Source: Bacteroides sp. (GTDB lineage Bacteria; Bacteroidota; Bacteroidia; Bacteroidales; Bacteroidaceae). From it: a stretch of 64,000 nucleotides of DNA. This document shows positions 43,393 to 53,546 of the stretch, piece by piece; within the stretch, counting starts at the first letter, position 1, and every line of letters starts with the position of its first letter. Below the pieces are notes generated by a model that saw nothing but the letters and a program-made list of their open reading frames with translations, did no database searches and was not told the DNA's origin. The position numbers and the translations under genes were made by a program. The DNA lies in contig JAFURM010000003.1 of the NCBI GenBank assembly GCA_017471925.1, forward strand, positions 34,156 to 98,155, in the 5' to 3' direction.

Positions 43393-45519
43393 TTACTTTT
43401 GCAAGTACCAGTCGGTATTCTTGGTTACATCTCCTGCCCAAGTCTCAAATTTGCTGTAGGCTGTGGATACCTTGACGTTCTCTTGCGGATATTCCCAATC
43501 CACAGGCACCAGGATGGCGTAAGGCACATCGCCTTTTTGGAATCCGTTGGTAAATGCGGGAATGTGAATCTTGTTCTCCTTGTCCTTGATATAGAAGTTT
43601 CCATGCTCCTTGTAGCTGAAGCCTTCGCCAACTTCAATCGTTTCGCTAATCACCTCGGCAGTGACCTCACGACCGGTGTTGACAACCGCCCCTGCTGCTA
43701 CTCCTAATGCTTCATGGATTTCCTTGCCACCGAAGAGGGCAATGTCTGTTCCTTTCTGCTTGTTGTTGAAATGAACGGTAAGGTCTTTCATCGCACCGGC
43801 TGCTGCCAGAGATACGGTAATCTTGCCGTCCTGAACGATAGAGCATTTCAGTACAACGTCGTTCATGTCGTAGTCGCCACCCGCCTTGTCCATATCTTCA
43901 TATGCGTAAGTATAGATAGTAGGTTCGATGTCTTCGGGCACTTCTTCTACCGGTGTGTTGCCGTTTCCTACGCATTCTGCTTTGGAGAGGTCATCTCCCT
44001 TGTAGGAGGGGACGATGTAGATCGGAGCTTCTCCCACCTTTGTCAGGGCATAGCCGTTGGCGGTAGTGGCCTCCATGATGGTTGTCTCGAATGCAGGCTG
44101 TTCATAAGTATCGGCTTCGAAATAGATTCTGCCGCTAATCTTGAAACAGTCACCGCCTACGTTGACGTAGCCAATGTGTTTGGCTGATATGAGTGCCGCA
44201 CCGTTTGCGTCGCCAACATATTTAATGTCATTGTAGTGTCCACCCGTATTACTGGGGTCGTTGAGCAGACTGGTTCTCAGAATACAGTTTTCACGCAGGG
44301 TGACTTCGCACACTTTTATCTTCTCGCATTCAAGGGCGGTATTGGCAGCCTGGTTCAGGTAGAGCACGTTGATTTCTTCCTTGACGCGCAGCAGGCAACC
44401 GTTGTTGATGGTGCCTTGGCTACCGTTGCCTACAATCTTGTTGACCTCCATCTTGCCCCAGTTGGTGATAACAGAGTTTTCGTTCTGCAAAGAGATGGCT
44501 TCTGCCGTGAAGATGGCATCGTGAGCGTTGTAGAATGAGCCGCTATTCTGCAGGAACCATTTGATGTTCATGGTTCCGCCATTATATATGTATGAAGTTG
44601 CGTCGTTGTTGTTGATATGGGGAGTCCATTCGTTTTCGGAAGTGTTGTTGTCAATGACTGTTGCGCCCGGCATGACGATGAGGCGTGAGTTCATGCCCAT
44701 GTTCAGTTGGCAGTCAGTCAGATCAAGCGTACCCCCTTCGGCAATGATGAGATCCACATTTTGGGGGATGGTGGTATCTGCCAGCTTGTAGGTACCGGTC
44801 ACGATGATTTGATAGGTTGTCGTCGTCTCGTTCTGTATGTAGAATCTGGTGTTGTAGTCACCCTTGATGACGATGGATGTCTTGTTCACCAGGCCGAGGT
44901 CATTGATGTTGTTGGAACTCAAATCATCGGCCGCTGGATTCCAAGGGTTGGGATACCAAATGTAATCAGTCAGTTCATAAGCGTTGGCAATCAACTCGTT
45001 CACTTCATCTGTAGTGTAGGGACACTCCATGGTAGGGAGTTCGCCTGATGTGATGGCGGCGCGTGTCTGACTGGCTTTTGCTGTGCCGAAGTCCACGTTG
45101 ATGGCATCATTGCTGATTTTGGCCACCTTTACCAGTCGGCGACCCTTGCTGTCCACACGAGCTACATATACATAATTTAAATAAGAGGGGAGATCGAAGG
45201 TCAGGCCGACGGATGCCTTTCCTTTATTGTCAGTGCTTATCTTCTGTTCAGCCAACAGTGTCGCCGTGGTTTTCTCTGAGAGCGGATTGTTGGTGTAAAT
45301 GCGGAATGTGTAATCTGTTAGCGCGTCTTCCTGAATGGTGATATTGGCAGAGACTACATTCAGCATGTTCCAATCCTGCTCAGGATCCACTTCCATTCCG
45401 AAAGCCTGCTCGGCTTTTTCACGTACTGCTTCCGGATTGTACAAATCTTCGCTGCTACATCCGGCCAATGCACCGGACATGCCACCGGCGAGCATCATTG
45501 TTCTGAATAGTTTTTTCAT
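43393..45519 (-). CDS. LruC-domain surface lipoprotein (DUF4842)
   Basis: The 708-residue predicted lipoprotein has a lipobox at ALAGC (Cys21). The middle region (~200-480) is beta-helix-like and Asn/Thr rich. The C-terminal LruC/DUF4842-type domain (~545-705) has the hallmark YAYEDMDKAGGDYDMNDVVL, an acidic calcium-binding-like motif, and ends in the usual tryptophan/tyrosine-rich tail. Such proteins are surface-exposed in Bacteroidetes and of unknown function. It has its own promoter (TACCTTTG, minus strand, 45578-45585). Confidence 0.88.
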   Translation of the reverse strand: MKKLFRTMMLAGGMSGALAGCSSEDLYNPEAVREKAEQAFGMEVDPEQDWNMLNVVSANITIQEDALTDYTFRIYTNNPLSEKTTATLLAEQKISTDNKGKASVGLTFDLPSYLNYVYVARVDSKGRRLVKVAKISNDAINVDFGTAKASQTRAAITSGELPTMECPYTTDEVNELIANAYELTDYIWYPNPWNPAADDLSSNNINDLGLVNKTSIVIKGDYNTRFYIQNETTTTYQIIVTGTYKLADTTIPQNVDLIIAEGGTLDLTDCQLNMGMNSRLIVMPGATVIDNNTSENEWTPHINNNDATSYIYNGGTMNIKWFLQNSGSFYNAHDAIFTAEAISLQNENSVITNWGKMEVNKIVGNGSQGTINNGCLLRVKEEINVLYLNQAANTALECEKIKVCEVTLRENCILRTSLLNDPSNTGGHYNDIKYVGDANGAALISAKHIGYVNVGGDCFKISGRIYFEADTYEQPAFETTIMEATTANGYALTKVGEAPIYIVPSYKGDDLSKAECVGNGNTPVEEVPEDIEPTIYTYAYEDMDKAGGDYDMNDVVLKCSIVQDGKITVSLAAAGAMKDLTVHFNNKQKGTDIALFGGKEIHEALGVAAGAVVNTGREVTAEVISETIEVGEGFSYKEHGNFYIKDKENKIHIPAFTNGFQKGDVPYAILVPVDWEYPQENVKVSTAYSKFETWAGDVTKNTDWYLQK

Positions 45520-45577
45520 TTGGGTATGATTTATTTGTTGTTTTTTTCCTTTCGTATTAGACGAATGATTCCGAAGG

Positions 45578-45585
45578 CAAAGGTA
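45578..45585 (-). promoter_or_regulatory. -7 promoter box of the LruC gene
   Basis: TACCTTTG on the minus strand, 58 bases upstream of the start. The rest of the AT-rich 262-base gap 45520-45781 shows nothing else convincing. Confidence 0.55.
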
Positions 45586-45781
45586 GGGGAATTATTGGAA
45601 AATAGTGTTGAAGATTTTATCTTTTGATGGTATAAATTGAATAATCAAGGGGTATCAAATGTTATAAAACTGCTATTGATGGATTAAAAATTACGATAAA
45701 AGTTCAATTTTTACCCATGTTTGCTTGCTATCTATCTGTGTAATGCCTCTTTCTGCTGACGTGCCTGCCGGGCGAGGGCTC

Positions 45782-46822
45782 TTATTCCTTGGTGATTTCG
45801 CCGGCCATGTCGGAGTTCATCTTGTAGCGGATTTCCGGCAGGCTGAGCCCGTGTCCCAGGAGGAACATCAGCTTGGTGATGGCACACTCCGGCGTGCTGT
45901 CGTAGCCACTGATGACGCCGGCCTGAAGCAGCTGCAAGCCCGTCTCATAGCGTCCCATCTCCACGGCACCGCTCTGGCATTGGGTGATGTTCACGATGAT
46001 GATGCCCCGCTCGGTGGCCTCCTTCAGCTGGCGGATGAGCCACTCCTTCTGGGGTGCGTTGCCCGAGCCGAAGGTCTTCAGCACCACGGCTCTCAGGCCG
46101 GGGGTGTGGAGCACGGAGTCGATGATGTTCTCCTGTATGCCCGGGAAGAGGGTCAGGATGACCACGTTGGTGTCGAACAGGTAGTGGGGCTTCATGGGGC
46201 GTGTGGGGTCAGGACGGCGGATGCGGTGTTCGCTGTAGCGGATGTGTATGCCGGCCTTGCCTAACGGGGGATAGTTGAACGAGCGGAAGGCGTTGAAGTT
46301 CTCGGCATTGATTTTCGTTGTGCGGTTGCCGCGCATCAGTTCGTTTTCGAAGAAGATGCACACTTCGGGCACCACGGGTGTGCCGTCGGCATGTTTGGCC
46401 GCTGCTATTTCGATGGCCGTGATGAGGTTTTCCTTGCCGTCGGTGCGCAGGGTGCCGATGGGCAGCTGCGAGCCGGTGAGGATGACGGGTTTCCCCAGAT
46501 TCTCCAGCATGAAGCTGAGGGCCGAGGCGGTATAGGCCATGGTGTCCGTGCCGTGCAGGATGACGAAGCCGTCGAAGTAGTCATAGTTGTAGTTGATGAT
46601 TTTGACGAGCTTGGCCCAGAAGGAGGGTTCCATGTCCGATGAATCGATGGGCGGGTCGAACTGGTAGGAGGAGATGCGGTAGTTGAAGCGTTTCAGCTCG
46701 GGCACATGCTTCAGCAGCTGGTCGAAGTTGAACGTTTCCAAGGCACCGGTCTCCGGATTCTCTATCATGCCAATGGTTCCACCGGTATATATCAGGAGGA
46801 CAGAAGGGTATTTCTCTATCAT
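45782..46822 (-). CDS. ansA: Type I (cytoplasmic) L-asparaginase
   Basis: Hydrolyses L-asparagine to aspartate and ammonia. The 346-residue protein lacks a signal peptide. It has the first catalytic Thr in LLIYTGGTIGMI, the second in FVILHGTDTMAYTASALSFM, and the conserved LGKPVILTGSQLPIG block, plus ITQCQSGAVEMGRYETG in the C-terminal domain. I use the ATG at 46822 (MIEKYPSVLLIYTGG). A frame start at 46852 coincides with the -7 box (46852-46859) and would be outside the transcript. Monocistronic. Confidence 0.95.
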   Translation of the reverse strand: MIEKYPSVLLIYTGGTIGMIENPETGALETFNFDQLLKHVPELKRFNYRISSYQFDPPIDSSDMEPSFWAKLVKIINYNYDYFDGFVILHGTDTMAYTASALSFMLENLGKPVILTGSQLPIGTLRTDGKENLITAIEIAAAKHADGTPVVPEVCIFFENELMRGNRTTKINAENFNAFRSFNYPPLGKAGIHIRYSEHRIRRPDPTRPMKPHYLFDTNVVILTLFPGIQENIIDSVLHTPGLRAVVLKTFGSGNAPQKEWLIRQLKEATERGIIIVNITQCQSGAVEMGRYETGLQLLQAGVISGYDSTPECAITKLMFLLGHGLSLPEIRYKMNSDMAGEITKE

Positions 46823-46851
46823 AAATCTTTTGGTCTGACGGTTTACGGGCA

Positions 46852-46910
46852 CAAAGGTAAGACTTTTGCCGTATATGGCATAAGTTTATGCCGTATATTT
46901 GTAGACAAAT
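46852..46910 (-). promoter_or_regulatory. Asparaginase promoter with a nearby palindrome and GCCGTATAT repeat
   Basis: -7 box TACCTTTG (minus strand) at 46852-46859. Upstream, GCCGTATAT occurs twice (46868 and 46890), and ATTTGTAGACAAAT at 46897-46910 is a near-perfect palindrome. Together these are a possible regulator site. Confidence 0.45.
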
Positions 46911-46939
46911 GATAGTTTTCTCCTTCCGGGTCATGCTTC

Positions 46940-48388
46940 TCAGGGCCGACAGGCTATGCCCAATGCCCGTGCCACGCCTTCGCCATACTTGGGGTCGGCC
47001 TTGTAGCAGTTCCTCACGTGGCGTTCCTTGATGAAGAGTTCGGCATCGCCCATGGCGCGTGCCGTGTTCTCAAAGAGCAGTTGCTGTTCTTCGGGCGGCA
47101 TCAGGCGGAACAGGGCACCGGGCTGGCTGTAATAGTCGTCGTCATACTCCCGCTCGTCATAGTTGTAGACATCGCCTTGGAGGGAGAGCGGCGGTTCCTT
47201 GAGCCGGGGCGTGTCCTGCCATTCGCCGTAGCTGTTGGGCTCATAGCCCTTGGCCGGGCCGTAGTTGCCGTCTACACGCATGGCACCGTCGCGATGGTAG
47301 GCATGGAAGGGGCAGCGCGGACGGTTCACGGGTATCTGCTCCAGGTTCACACCGAGTCGGTAGCGTTGCGCGTCTCCATAGGAGAAGAGGCGACCCTGCA
47401 GCATCTTGTCGGGCGAGAAGCCTATGCCGTCTATCACGTTGATGGGGTTGAAGGCCGACTGCTCCACCTCGGCAAAGTAGTTCTCCGGATTGCGGTTCAG
47501 CTCCAGTATGCCCACATCGTGCAGGGGAAAGTCGGCGTGAGGCCACACCTTGGTCAGGTCGAAGGGATTGATGGGGTAGTGACGTGCCTCCTCTTCGGTC
47601 ATCAGCTGCACCTGGAAGAGCCAGCGCGGATAGTCGCCACGCTCGATGCTCTCATAGAGGTCGCGCTGGTGGGACTCGCGGTCGTGGGCAATGATGTCGG
47701 CGGCCTCCTGGTCGGTGAGACACTTGATGCCCTGCAGGGTGCGCAGGTGGAACTTCACCCATGTGCGCTTGTTCTCGGCGTTGATGAAGCTGTAGGTGTG
47801 GCTGCCGAATCCGTGCATGTGGCGGTAGGAGTAGGGGATGCCGCGCGGACTCATGGTGATGGTGACCTGATGGAGCGCTTCGGGCAGCAGGGTCCAGAAG
47901 TCCCAGTTGTTGGAGGCACTGCGCATGTTGGTCTTAGGGTCGCGCTTGATGGCATGGTTCAGGTCGGGGAACTTCAGCGGGTCGCGCAGGAAGAAGACGG
48001 GCGTGTTGTTGCCCACGAGGTCCCAGTTGCCGGCATCGGTATAGAACTTCATGGCAAAGCCACGGATGTCTCTTTCGGCATCGGCGGCCCCGCGCTCGCC
48101 GGCCACGGTGGAGAAGCGTACGAAGCATTCGGTCTGCTTGCCTATTTCGTTGAACAGGGAGGCACGGGTGTAGGGGGTGATGTCGTGGGTCACGGTGAAC
48201 GTGCCGTAGGCTCCCGACCCCTTGGCGTGCATCCTGCGCTCGGGGATGACTTCGCGGTCAAAGTGGGCCAGCTTCTCTATGAGCCAGGGGTCCTGCAGGG
48301 TGACGGGGCCGCGCAGGCCGGCCGTCTGCGTGTTCTGGTTGTCGGCGATGGGGCGGCCGTTGGCCGCGGTGAGTTGTTTCTTTTCCAT
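46940..48388 (-). CDS. Monofunctional haem catalase
   Basis: Decomposes hydrogen peroxide. The 482-residue clade-3-size catalase has the catalytic His in [15 protein letters not shown], the Asn in [16 protein letters not shown], and the haem-ligand Tyr in [14 protein letters not shown], plus the NADPH-region [11 protein letters not shown]. The start at 48388 ([19 protein letters not shown]) matches typical Bacteroides catalases. A frame extension to 48433 adds unrelated residues. Cytoplasmic. It belongs with the ferritin and flavodiiron genes as oxidative-stress protection in an anaerobe. No promoter was clear in the 89-base gap upstream. Confidence 0.97.
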   Translation of the reverse strand: MEKKQLTAANGRPIADNQNTQTAGLRGPVTLQDPWLIEKLAHFDREVIPERRMHAKGSGAYGTFTVTHDITPYTRASLFNEIGKQTECFVRFSTVAGERGAADAERDIRGFAMKFYTDAGNWDLVGNNTPVFFLRDPLKFPDLNHAIKRDPKTNMRSASNNWDFWTLLPEALHQVTITMSPRGIPYSYRHMHGFGSHTYSFINAENKRTWVKFHLRTLQGIKCLTDQEAADIIAHDRESHQRDLYESIERGDYPRWLFQVQLMTEEEARHYPINPFDLTKVWPHADFPLHDVGILELNRNPENYFAEVEQSAFNPINVIDGIGFSPDKMLQGRLFSYGDAQRYRLGVNLEQIPVNRPRCPFHAYHRDGAMRVDGNYGPAKGYEPNSYGEWQDTPRLKEPPLSLQGDVYNYDEREYDDDYYSQPGALFRLMPPEEQQLLFENTARAMGDAELFIKERHVRNCYKADPKYGEGVARALGIACRP

Positions 48389-48477
48389 AACGATGTAGGG
48401 TTTAAGAGTTCTTGTTGATGGAAGGAAGAACAACCGTGCGGCCCGTTTGGTTCACGCATGGTGATGTGCTGCTTTGC

Positions 48478-49119
48478 CTATGGGCATATCCGGGTCAGCC
48501 GGGCGAAGTCGTCGATGATGTAGTCGGCACCGGCCTTTTCCAGTTCCTGCTGTGTGCCGTTGCCATAGGTCACGCCGCAGGTCTTGGCTCCGGCGCGCCT
48601 TCCCATGAGGATGTCGAAGGTCATGTCGCCCACCACCAGTGCCTCCTCGGGCGGACAGCCGAAGTGGGCCAGCGTCTTCAGCACCGGCTCGGGATGGGGC
48701 TTGGCCTGTGCCGTGTCGTTGGCGCTCAGCACATAGGTGATGATGTGGTCCAGTTTCATGGCCTTCACGAACTCCAGCAGGGTGTCGCGTCCGCGACTGC
48801 TGGCTATGGTCAGGGTGTAGCCGCGCCGATGCAGCTCTTCGATGGTCTCTATGACGTGCGGAAAGGTGGGTACGGCTCCGGGGCGGTTGTTCTCGAAGAA
48901 GAGGCGGGTGTAGACCGCCGCACAGCGTTCACCCTCTTCGTCGCTCAGGGGCAGGAGGGTGGTGAAACACTGTTTCAGGGGCAGGCCTATGGTGGAGGCG
49001 CACTGGCTGTCGCTGCAGGCGGGCAGTCCCAGTTCCTGCAGGGTCTGCTGCATGGTGCGCACGATGAGGCTTCGGGTGTCGCCCATCGTGCCGTCGAAGT
49101 CAAGGATGATGAGTCTCAT
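48478..49119 (-). CDS. Phosphoglycolate-phosphatase-like HAD hydrolase
   Basis: The 213-residue HAD hydrolase has motif I MRLIILDFDGTMGDTRSL, a helical C1 cap, motif II TIASSRGRDTLLEF, motif III Lys near AKPHPEPVLKTL and motif IV ALVVGDMTFDILMGRRAGAK. These match the Gph/PgmB-like branch. ATG 49119 is chosen because motif I normally follows the start directly. A longer start at 49176 would overlap the upstream gene. It lies 5 bases after the upstream TorF-like gene, so the two are probably co-transcribed. Confidence 0.9.
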   Translation of the reverse strand: MRLIILDFDGTMGDTRSLIVRTMQQTLQELGLPACSDSQCASTIGLPLKQCFTTLLPLSDEEGERCAAVYTRLFFENNRPGAVPTFPHVIETIEELHRRGYTLTIASSRGRDTLLEFVKAMKLDHIITYVLSANDTAQAKPHPEPVLKTLAHFGCPPEEALVVGDMTFDILMGRRAGAKTCGVTYGNGTQQELEKAGADYIIDDFARLTRICP

Positions 49120-49124
49120 GGGGC

Positions 49125-49829
49125 TCAGAAGCTCATGCCCACGGCAAAGTAGGCTCCTTCGGTACGGGGATTCCACGTGACTTTGGCGAAGAGGGGGAAG
49201 CTGAAGCTGTCGGTCAGTTTCACCTCTTTCTCTGCCCCTACGCTGATGTCCACCACGGCAAAGCCGTTGGCTTCATAGTAGTCGTTGGCCCAGGGGGTGG
49301 CTCCTATCTCGGCCGTCCACTCCAGGCCGCCTAGGCTGAAGGGTGCTGCCAGGGAGAGGTAGGAGGAGTAGGCGCGGTTGCCCTTATTGTTCACGCCGTC
49401 GGCTCCGGCGAAGTTGGTGTACCAGTTCACGGCCAATGGTCCGAAGTCATAGCCCACCTGTGCCTCGAGGACGTGGTTGGTGTCGTGGGCTTTGTAGTGG
49501 AAGTAGCCGGGACCGCCGGTAAACCAGTAGTCCGTGACGGAGACGCTGAAGCCTCCTGTGCTGTAGCCCAACGTCAGGTCCAGCTCCTTGTCGTCGCTGC
49601 TTTCCAGGCCCACGGAACCCCATGCCGTGAGTTCCCATCCTTTATAGCTCAGGGTCAGCGAGGGCTGCACGCTGACTCCGCCCAGCTCCTGGCCACGCCA
49701 GATGTAACTGCTCACCACGTCGGCGCCCACCGATGCCTCCACCTTGTCCTGGGCATTGGCCTTTGTAAAGGGTATTGCCGTCATGACCGTCAGGGCCATC
49801 AATCCAATCTTTAGACTTTTTGTTTTCAT
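49125..49829 (-). CDS. TorF-like putative outer-membrane porin
   Basis: The 234-residue exported protein has signal MKTKSLKIGLMALTVMTAIP ending at ANAQ. An all-beta pattern follows, with SSYIWRGQELGGVSVQPSLT (the SxYxWRGxxxS/G motif of TorF/Gcw_chp proteins), GYSTGGFSVSVTDYWFTGG and a C-terminal Phe (YFAVGMSF) for outer-membrane insertion. Function unknown. -7 box TATTTTTG (minus strand) at 49870-49877. Confidence 0.82.
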   Translation of the reverse strand: MKTKSLKIGLMALTVMTAIPFTKANAQDKVEASVGADVVSSYIWRGQELGGVSVQPSLTLSYKGWELTAWGSVGLESSDDKELDLTLGYSTGGFSVSVTDYWFTGGPGYFHYKAHDTNHVLEAQVGYDFGPLAVNWYTNFAGADGVNNKGNRAYSSYLSLAAPFSLGGLEWTAEIGATPWANDYYEANGFAVVDISVGAEKEVKLTDSFSFPLFAKVTWNPRTEGAYFAVGMSF

Positions 49830-49869
49830 ACGTTCTTACCTTTAGTGTTACATATTCTGTTTTAAGCCG

Positions 49870-49877
49870 CAAAAATA
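49870..49877 (-). promoter_or_regulatory. -7 promoter box of the TorF-like/HAD pair
   Basis: TATTTTTG on the minus strand, 40 bases upstream of the start. The rest of the 297-base divergent gap to ferritin shows no clear plus-strand box. Confidence 0.5.
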
Positions 49878-50126
49878 CCTATTACTTTCTTTATTTGGCC
49901 TATTATTCCTCGAAACTTTTCATTTATCTTTCATCCAGTAGCCATTTCCGGGCGTTTTGCCTGCGTGGGGAAATGTTGCTTATGGGAAGGCAATTTGTAA
50001 GAACAGGCTCGAACATAATCCCCCTGTGGCTGTTCTTAGAGGCAGACCGGCCGGATGCTTCTCTCCCTCATGCGGACATAGAGTGTGGTGCCGGCAGATG
50101 TATAACCCCTTAAAACAATAAAGATT

Positions 50127-50609
50127 ATGGTGACAGAGAAACTTCTGAAAGCGATTAACGGGCAGATTACTGCCGAAATGTGGTCAGCCAATCTCTATCT
50201 GGCCATGTCCTTCCATGCGGCTCACAAAGGATGGCCGGGGATGGCCCATTGGTTGGAGCGGCAGTGGCGCGAAGAGAACGGTCATGCCTGCCGGCTGGCG
50301 GCCTACCTGTTGCAGCGTGGAGCCAAACCCGTGGTGGACAAGGTGGACGTGGTGCCCAATGACTTCGGCACTCCCTTGGAGATGTTCACCCAGGTGTACA
50401 GGCATGAGTGCCGCGTCTCCAAGATGATAGAGGCGTTGGTGGAGTTGGCGGCCGAAGAGAAAGACCTGCCCACGCAGGACTTCCTTTGGGGATTCGTGCG
50501 TGAGCAGGTCGAAGAAGAGGCGGCGGCCATGGGCATCATGGAACTGATGGCGCATGCCGGCGAGAGCGGACTGCTCTATGCCGATGCCCGGTTGGGCAAG
50601 CGGGAATAG
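50127..50609 (+). CDS. ftnA: Ferritin, ferroxidase-type
   Basis: Iron-storage protein forming a 24-subunit shell that oxidises Fe2+. The 160-residue four-helix subunit keeps all ferroxidase residues at canonical positions: Glu17, Glu50, His53, Glu94, Gln127 and Glu130, plus Tyr24. Between them are motifs such as QVYRHECRVSKMIEAL and FVREQVEEEAAAMGIM. Cytoplasmic, single-gene unit, convergent with addB (9 bases between stops). Confidence 0.97.
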   Translation: MVTEKLLKAINGQITAEMWSANLYLAMSFHAAHKGWPGMAHWLERQWREENGHACRLAAYLLQRGAKPVVDKVDVVPNDFGTPLEMFTQVYRHECRVSKMIEALVELAAEEKDLPTQDFLWGFVREQVEEEAAAMGIMELMAHAGESGLLYADARLGKRE

Positions 50610-50618
50610 GGACTGGGG

Positions 50619-53528
50619 CTACTTCTTGCACAGGCAGCGGTAGTCGCAGTATTCGCAGGCTTTGGCCGACTCCGTCTGGTCGAAGGGCACCTCCTGGTCA
50701 AAGAGCTCTTCCAGCAACTGCTGCAGCCGCTCCCTGAACTCGTCTTCATAGAAGGCAAAGTTGGTGACGGGCATCTTGGGCTGGCGGGGCTCTCCCATCT
50801 CGATGACGGGTGAGTAGGCCTCGTTGGCCGCCCGGTGGATGTAGAGCAGGGCGGGTGCCACTTTCTGCGGTTGTTTCCTGCTCATGATGCTGGCATAGAG
50901 AAAAGTCTGGAAGACATAGTTGGGCCGGTCGTCACCCGGCGTGAAGAGGTGGGCGATGTGGTGAGGCGTCTTGGGACTGCCGCCCGTCTTGTAGTCCACG
51001 ATGCGCAGGGTGTCTCCCTGACTGTCCATGCGGTCTATGGTGCCTCCCACCTGCAGCTTCAGCGGGCCGAGAGGGGTCTTCACCTCCATCACCTCGGACA
51101 CTCTCTTTTCCATCCCCTCCATGCGGAAGGGGGCGTGAATCATGTCGTTGCGCAGCAGTTGGCGCAGGTAGGAGAGGATGACCCTTGAGTGTATCAGCTG
51201 GGTACCGTTGTACTCGGCTTTTTCGTTTTCCTTGATGTGGAAGAAGTGTTGCTTGAAGGCCCTGTCCACGAACTCCTGCAGCAGGTGTTCCTCTTTCAGC
51301 AGCCGCTTCAGGTCTTCCTCGCGGATGTCCTGTCCGTTCTGCATCAGGTGACGGTAGGTGTTCTCGGCCGCCTGGTGGAAGATGGTGCCGAACAGGGCCG
51401 AGTCAATCTCTGCCGTCACTTCGTCGGGGGCCTTCAGGCGGGCGATGTAGCGGTAGTAGAACTTCAGCCGGCAGTCCAGGTAGGTGTTCAGTGCCGATGG
51501 CGAGAGCAGGCTCTTGGGATGCTTCTCCACGTCGAAGAGGTGGCACATCTTCGCGACGAGGGCCTTGTCCTTGCGGATGCAGCTGGTGCGTCTCTCCTGC
51601 ACGGCCTGTCCGGCTTCGAGATACTCTTTCTCTATCTCGTGGGGAGCCTCTATCTGGTATTGCAGCATGAAACGTGACATCTCTCCCCGGTTCAGGCCGT
51701 CGGAGGAGGTGTTGTAGGCCAGGGTAATGTTCTCTGCCCGCTGTATGAGGCGGTAGAAGTAGTAGGCATAGACGGAGTTCTTGTGCTCGATGGTGGTCAT
51801 GCCGAAGGCTTTGCGCAGGTTGTAGGGGATGAAGGATGACTCGCCTTCGTTCTTGGGCAGTTGTCCCTCGTTCAGCGAAAGGATGAGGAGGTTGCGGAAG
51901 TCCAGGTTGCGTGTCTCCAGCACACCCATGATTTGCATGCCTATGGCCGGCTCTCCGTGGAAGGGGATGTTGGCGGCCGTGAGCAGGCGGTTCAGCAGGC
52001 GACGGAAAGTGTCGGTGGTGACACTGCCCAGTGCATTCTCCTCCACGAGGCTCTGCAGACGGCCGACGAGGGTGTAGGCTTTGAAGAGCGATTCGCGGTA
52101 GAGCTGGTTGAAGACATCCTCCCGTCCGTTCTCTTTCTCCGCATCCTCCTGATGGTACAGGGCGGCGGCACGGCGTATGCTTTCCGTCAGGTAACGGCAG
52201 AGGTTGGCCGCTCCCGGAGCGGGGGTGAAGAAGTGCTCCAGTGCTTCGTCCTGCTTCAGTTCCGAGGGATAGGGATAGAAGCGGTTGTTTCGCTTCAGTT
52301 CTTCTTCCAGCGTTTCGGCCCTGGCCGAGAGGCGTTGCATGTAGGGATGGTGCAGCAGGCCGATGACGCTTTGGTGGCTGTATCGTCCGCTGTCGGCATG
52401 ATAGCCTATGGTCTGCAGTTCCACCAGGGCATTGATGAAGCTGTAGACCGGTGTCTGCGCCAGCGGGAAACCCATGGTGATGTTCACGTTCTGCACCTCT
52501 GCCGGGATGGCATGGAGCAGGGGCAGCAACAGGCTTTCGTTGCAGAGCACCACGGCATTCTCCTTCTCCACCAGTCCCTCGGGGCTTTCGCGTTGCATCT
52601 CCTTCACCCACTGGGGCAGGTAGCGGGCCTGTGCGTTCTCGGTGGGGGCGGAGAGGAAACGTACTTTCTTGGGACGGCGCAGGGTGTCGAAGCACTCCTC
52701 GGACAGTTGGTTGGGAAACTCCTTGAGGTTGCGCAGGATGAACTCACCGGCTTCGTGGGTGAAGGGAGGCTTCTGTTGGCGGGGCAGTCGGGTGTAGAAG
52801 AGGTCATAGTCCCAGTAGAACAGAGCCTTTCCGGCACGTTGCAGCTGCTTGAAGAAGGTGATTTCCACCTTGTTCAGCACGTTGAAGCCCACGAAGACAT
52901 AGTGCTCGTGGGGCAGGGTGGCACAGTCCGTATGCTCCACCACGTCGCGGTACATCATGCCTTCATAGGCAATGCCCAGTCTTCGCAATCTCTCCCGATA
53001 GGCTTCATAGATGCCGCCCAGCTTGTCCCACAGATGGATGAAACGCTCTTTCAGTTGGGTGCGTTTCTCGATGGAGAAGTTCTGGAAGAACTGTCGGATG
53101 GCCTCTTCCTGTTCGGGGGTCAGGAAGTCCTGGTTGTCCATGATGCTCTTCAGGTCGTTCAGGTTGCTGAAGAGGCGTGAGGCGTCCACGCAGTTCTTGT
53201 CCACGTCGTCAAAGTCACTGATGAGCAGTTCGCCCCAGAAGTAGAAGTCGTCCAGCGTCTCTTCGCTGCCGGTGGCTTGCGTGAACACCTGGTAGAGCTC
53301 GCAGACCAGGCGTATGGGGTCGCCCTTCTGCAGGGTGGAGAGTTGTCCCAGCAGTTCGCTGATGCTGAGGCAGGCCGGTGACCAGATGGGACGTTGGGAC
53401 TGGCGGGCCAGGTGTTCGTTGAAGAACAGGCTGGCACGCTTGTTGGGAAAGACGATGGCGGTATGGGAAAGGTCGTTCCCCAGTTTCTTATAGAGGTCTT
53501 CTGCTACGAGTTGAAGAAATGAAGTCAT
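50619..53528 (-). CDS. addB: AddB-like helicase-nuclease subunit
   Basis: Part of the AddAB complex that resects double-strand breaks for RecA loading. The 969-residue protein begins IVFPNKRASLFFNEHL, an inactivated helicase-like N-terminus without Walker A. It ends in a RecB-like PD-(D/E)xK nuclease with LSPSALNTYLDCRLKFYYRY, VGGTIDRMDSQ and IVDYKTGGSPK, then a cysteine cluster (ACEYCDYRCLC) fitting the Fe-S cluster of AddB. Divergent from Bacillus AddB but typical of Bacteroidetes. Second gene of the pair, 18 bases after addA. Confidence 0.92.
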   Translation of the reverse strand: MTSFLQLVAEDLYKKLGNDLSHTAIVFPNKRASLFFNEHLARQSQRPIWSPACLSISELLGQLSTLQKGDPIRLVCELYQVFTQATGSEETLDDFYFWGELLISDFDDVDKNCVDASRLFSNLNDLKSIMDNQDFLTPEQEEAIRQFFQNFSIEKRTQLKERFIHLWDKLGGIYEAYRERLRRLGIAYEGMMYRDVVEHTDCATLPHEHYVFVGFNVLNKVEITFFKQLQRAGKALFYWDYDLFYTRLPRQQKPPFTHEAGEFILRNLKEFPNQLSEECFDTLRRPKKVRFLSAPTENAQARYLPQWVKEMQRESPEGLVEKENAVVLCNESLLLPLLHAIPAEVQNVNITMGFPLAQTPVYSFINALVELQTIGYHADSGRYSHQSVIGLLHHPYMQRLSARAETLEEELKRNNRFYPYPSELKQDEALEHFFTPAPGAANLCRYLTESIRRAAALYHQEDAEKENGREDVFNQLYRESLFKAYTLVGRLQSLVEENALGSVTTDTFRRLLNRLLTAANIPFHGEPAIGMQIMGVLETRNLDFRNLLILSLNEGQLPKNEGESSFIPYNLRKAFGMTTIEHKNSVYAYYFYRLIQRAENITLAYNTSSDGLNRGEMSRFMLQYQIEAPHEIEKEYLEAGQAVQERRTSCIRKDKALVAKMCHLFDVEKHPKSLLSPSALNTYLDCRLKFYYRYIARLKAPDEVTAEIDSALFGTIFHQAAENTYRHLMQNGQDIREEDLKRLLKEEHLLQEFVDRAFKQHFFHIKENEKAEYNGTQLIHSRVILSYLRQLLRNDMIHAPFRMEGMEKRVSEVMEVKTPLGPLKLQVGGTIDRMDSQGDTLRIVDYKTGGSPKTPHHIAHLFTPGDDRPNYVFQTFLYASIMSRKQPQKVAPALLYIHRAANEAYSPVIEMGEPRQPKMPVTNFAFYEDEFRERLQQLLEELFDQEVPFDQTESAKACEYCDYRCLCKK

Positions 53529-53546
53529 GATTTCCGGTATTTACTG

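Noticed and set aside
47018-48418. 466-codon plus-strand open frame opposite catalase
   Set aside because: Antisense shadow caused by GC-rich codon bias. The catalase motifs on the other strand are decisive.
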